Positions 61,610 to 64,000 of a stretch of 64,000 bases of DNA are shown here, one piece after another; position 1 is the first letter of the stretch; each line of letters starts with the position of its first letter. The stretch covers positions 62,001 to 126,000 of the forward strand of contig NZ_QZMN01000006.1 in the NCBI RefSeq assembly GCF_003702705.1. Direction: 5' to 3'. The position numbers and the translations under genes were made by a program. The notes beneath the pieces are model-generated. The model was given only the letters and a program-made list of their open reading frames with translations. It was not told the DNA's origin and did not search any database. The stretch is from Ornithinimicrobium cerasi. GTDB lineage: Bacteria; Actinomycetota; Actinomycetes; Actinomycetales; Dermatophilaceae.

Positions 61610-62776
61610 TCAGTCGGCCGGGAGGGTGACGCGGGTCGGGATCTGCTCGTAGTCCTGCGGGTCCAGCGTCTCGACGCTGCCGTCGGCGACGGCCTCGATC
61701 AGACCCATGAGGCCCACCTCGACCTGCTTCGTCAGGAAGCCGTTGCGCTTCTGACCGTCGGACTGGGTGTTGCTCGAGGTCTCGAACAGCACCGTCGCGC
61801 TGCCGCGCAGGGCGAAGCTGCCCAGGGCGGTGCCCGGCAGGTTGGTGTCCTGCGGGTAGAGGGTCAGGTGACCGAAGGCCGAGTTGCCCTGGCCCTGCAG
61901 CGCGTCGTAGACGGCGACGTTGGCACGGCGCGAGGCGTCGTAGTCGAACTTCGGCCAGAGGCCGAACTCGTCGGGGTCGGCGATGAAGCGACCGGAGATC
62001 GACAGGGTGGACATGTTGTTCGTGCCCTCCTGCTTGTAGCAGGGCCACTGGTTGTGCAGGTCGACGAAGTAGTCGACGGTGCCGAACTCCTCCTCCAGGT
62101 CACGGTAGACGTCCCGGGACGTCTGCGCCTCCGGCGTGATGTACCAGCCGGTGTCGGCGCTGTTGCCCGGGAAGTCCTCCGGCTGGGGGACGTAGTCGAG
62201 GTCGGGGTTGAAGTCGCGGTTGAGGTCGAAGCCCGGCACGGAGGCGCGGTAGTTCCACGCCGGCTGCACGCCGGCCAGCTGCGGGAAGTCAGCGACGACG
62301 TCGGCCCAGCTCATCGCGTTCTGGCGGGTGTCGTTCTCCCCGCCGTCGACGTTGAGGCGGGGTATGGCGACGACCGTCACGTTCTCCCGCAGGTCCTGGG
62401 CGGCCTTCGAGCTGCCACCCATCTCCTTGAGGATGTTGAGCATGGCCTCGGTGCCGTGGTTCTCGTTGCCGTGGATCTGGGTCTGGACGTAGATGACGGT
62501 GTCGCCCTCGCCCACACGTGCGCTGTAGATGTCGCGGCCCTGGTTGCTCTGACCGACGACCTCGACGTCGACCAGACCGCCGCTGGTGCGCTCGATCTGC
62601 TGCAGCTGGCTGGTGAGCTGGGCGTGGGTGACGAACGAGCTGCGGTTGCCGGCGGTCTCGATGCCGCAGTGGCTGTTCTCCGGGATGGCCTGCGCGGCGC
62701 CGGGCACCAGCGCGACGGCCGCCATGGTCACCAGCGCGGCTCCGGTCAGCGAGGCCGTCAGGGTCTTTCGGGACAT
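61610..62776 (-). CDS. Secreted M14 zinc carboxypeptidase
   Basis: A 388-residue exported enzyme. The signal peptide ends near AQAIPE. Zinc ligands: IHGNENHGTEA (His and Glu) and DYFVDLHNQWP (His). The catalytic Glu is in VLFETSSNTQSDGQ. FDLNRDFNPDLD is the substrate-binding Arg/Asn motif. ATG 62774-62776 has GGAGGAG upstream. It removes C-terminal residues from peptides in the medium or wall. Confidence 0.92.
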   Translation of the reverse strand: MSRKTLTASLTGAALVTMAAVALVPGAAQAIPENSHCGIETAGNRSSFVTHAQLTSQLQQIERTSGGLVDVEVVGQSNQGRDIYSARVGEGDTVIYVQTQIHGNENHGTEAMLNILKEMGGSSKAAQDLRENVTVVAIPRLNVDGGENDTRQNAMSWADVVADFPQLAGVQPAWNYRASVPGFDLNRDFNPDLDYVPQPEDFPGNSADTGWYITPEAQTSRDVYRDLEEEFGTVDYFVDLHNQWPCYKQEGTNNMSTLSISGRFIADPDEFGLWPKFDYDASRRANVAVYDALQGQGNSAFGHLTLYPQDTNLPGTALGSFALRGSATVLFETSSNTQSDGQKRNGFLTKQVEVGLMGLIEAVADGSVETLDPQDYEQIPTRVTLPAD

Positions 62777-63043
62777 GTGCTCTCCTCCGAGGGGTGGGGG
62801 TCGGTCCCGCCCACCCTGGCCCAACGCAGTTCGTTAGCGCAAGCAACTTTACTGAACCTTGACCAGATCCGAACCTGGTGCTGACCCGGCCATCTGTTGC
62901 GTACGCCTCAACTACCCCGGTACCGTTTGAGGGGCCGCGAACCAATGGCAGAGGGCCCCTGCAACGACGCAGGTGCGCGGCACCGACGATCCCATCACCC
63001 CGCTCGGGCCCTGGGCGGAGGATCGCCCGCGAAAGGTCCGACG

Positions 63044-64000
63044 ATGCACCTCAGATCCCCCTCCCGCCGTCGCAGAGCAGGAGTCCTGGCCGCGGTTGCA
63101 GCCCTCGTGCTCGGCGCCTCCATGGCTCCTACCCTCGCCACTGCCGTGGACGAGCTCCCCAGCACCGACGACCCCCGTTACGGCCTGGACAGCGGGCTGT
63201 TCGACGCCGAGGTCGCGTCGTCCGGCATCGACCAGGTCGGGCACGTCAGCATCTACGACACCCCGTTCGCCCCGCCGAACGCCCCCATGCCCGGCTTCAC
63301 CGGCATCTCGTGGGCCAACTCCGACATCTCCTTCACCGGCGACCACGTCATCCAGGGCAACTACCGAGGGTTCCAGATCTTCGACGTCTCCGACCCCGCC
63401 GAACCGACCCTTCGTACCACCATGCTCTGTCCCGGCGGACAGGGCGACACCAACGTCTACGGCAACCTGCTCTTCCAGTCGGTCGAGGACAACACCGCGC
63501 GCGTCGACTGCGGGTCCGAGGGGGCGGGACTGCCGAACGTCCCCAACCCCGACCGGTTCCGCGGCGTGCGGATCTGGGACATCTCGGACCTTGACAACCC
63601 GGTGCAGAAAGCCACGATCCAGACGTGCCGTGGCTCGCACACCAACCGCCTCGTCGAGGACCCCAACGACCCGGACCACGTCTACATCTACAACAGCGGC
63701 ACCGGCGCCCAGCGCCACATCGGCGAGAAGGTCAACACGCCTGACGGCTTCGTCGACGGCCGCTGCCAGCGGACGAGCATCGCCGACCCCGACCCCTCGC
63801 AGTGGATGATCGAGGTCATCAAGGTCCCGGTGGACAACCCGGCTGCTGCTTCCGTCGTCAAGGAGGCTCGCCTCTTCGCCGACCCGGACACCGGTGCCGT
63901 CGACGGCCTGCAGAACGGCCCCACGCAGCCCCAGCACCCGTGCGCGACGACGCCCAACCCGTTCGGCTCCGGCAACTCCTGCGCACCGGCCTCCGCCAAT
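63044..64000 (+). CDS. Secreted LVIVD-repeat protein (3' end outside window)
   Basis: At least 319 residues are present. The signal peptide has RRRRAGVLAAVAALVLGASM. LVIVD-type beta-propeller repeats are seen as GNYRGFQIFDVSDPAEP, LFQSVEDN and FRGVRIWDISDLDNPV. The start ATG 63044-63046 has GAAAGG upstream. Exported proteins of this type are common in actinobacteria; function unknown. Divergent from the M14 gene across a 267-nt AT-richer spacer that probably holds both promoters. Confidence 0.85.
   Translation, partial: MHLRSPSRRRRAGVLAAVAALVLGASMAPTLATAVDELPSTDDPRYGLDSGLFDAEVASSGIDQVGHVSIYDTPFAPPNAPMPGFTGISWANSDISFTGDHVIQGNYRGFQIFDVSDPAEPTLRTTMLCPGGQGDTNVYGNLLFQSVEDNTARVDCGSEGAGLPNVPNPDRFRGVRIWDISDLDNPVQKATIQTCRGSHTNRLVEDPNDPDHVYIYNSGTGAQRHIGEKVNTPDGFVDGRCQRTSIADPDPSQWMIEVIKVPVDNPAAASVVKEARLFADPDTGAVDGLQNGPTQPQHPCATTPNPFGSGNSCAPASAN

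Overview
The window is very GC-rich, with C or G at nearly all third codon positions and frequent GTG starts. Gene content is typically actinobacterial: Tad/Flp pilus, EssC-type ATPase, class F sortase, ECF sigma/anti-sigma pair, DUF427, CWB2 surface protein. I infer a high-GC Gram-positive actinomycete, perhaps of the Micrococcales (Intrasporangiaceae/Ornithinimicrobium-like). This rests on composition and gene content only. No rRNA, tRNA, CRISPR array or transposase was seen.

Left region (1-15160, all minus strand): one long, tightly overlapped operon read right to left. It starts with cpaB, tadZ, tadA, tadB, tadC, flp and three TadE/TadG-type pseudopilins. These are followed by a lipoprotein, a secreted protein, a membrane LysM protein with a BTAD domain, and a large two-domain FtsK/EssC-like ATPase that leaves the window. 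It looks like a Tad pilus locus joined to a type VII-like motor.

15306-25181: a HAD phosphatase with an N-terminal SH3-like domain; an AbiEi/DUF559 gene bracketed by two copies of a 42-nt palindrome; rhodanese; Fpg/Nei glycosylase; App1 phosphatase; a secreted peptidoglycan-binding protein; and a large CWB2-anchored 5'-nucleotidase.

25185-31554: a sugar ABC importer under a LacI regulator, divergent from a glycogen-debranching-type glycosidase, with one perfect operator between them. The substrate-binding gene is frameshifted.

31509-35989: a glycine-betaine/choline-type ABC system with a CarH-like (B12 photoreceptor) regulator inserted between the permeases and the binding protein. 36089-37531 holds a second AbiEi/DUF559 gene bracketed by its own palindromic elements, then a repeat-rich intergenic stretch.

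37532-47766: an amidase, then a block that looks like a light/stress regulon: NAD(P)-binding epimerase-like protein, CPBP protease, flavin/PNPOx protein, DUF427 protein, and the operon DUF4397-sortase-sigma-anti-sigma-SRPBCC-TspO-like, with a divergent SDR. Pairs of GACAAA words spaced exactly 11 bp occur at three places: upstream of carH, upstream of the CPBP gene and upstream of the DUF4397 operon. This fits the direct-repeat operators of the CarH/LitR family and suggests these genes form one regulon.

47827-57946: a six-gene glycan operon (four glycosyltransferase-type proteins plus a fused GT4-GT2 protein and a WcbI-like protein), an acyl-CoA-dehydrogenase-like protein and a zinc alcohol dehydrogenase. 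58035-64000: a polytopic membrane protein, DUF218 protein, cold-shock protein, SGNH hydrolase, M14 carboxypeptidase and the start of an LVIVD-repeat secreted protein. A dispersed ~22-nt repeat occurs at 37375, 50835, 55533 and 55668, one copy inside a coding sequence.
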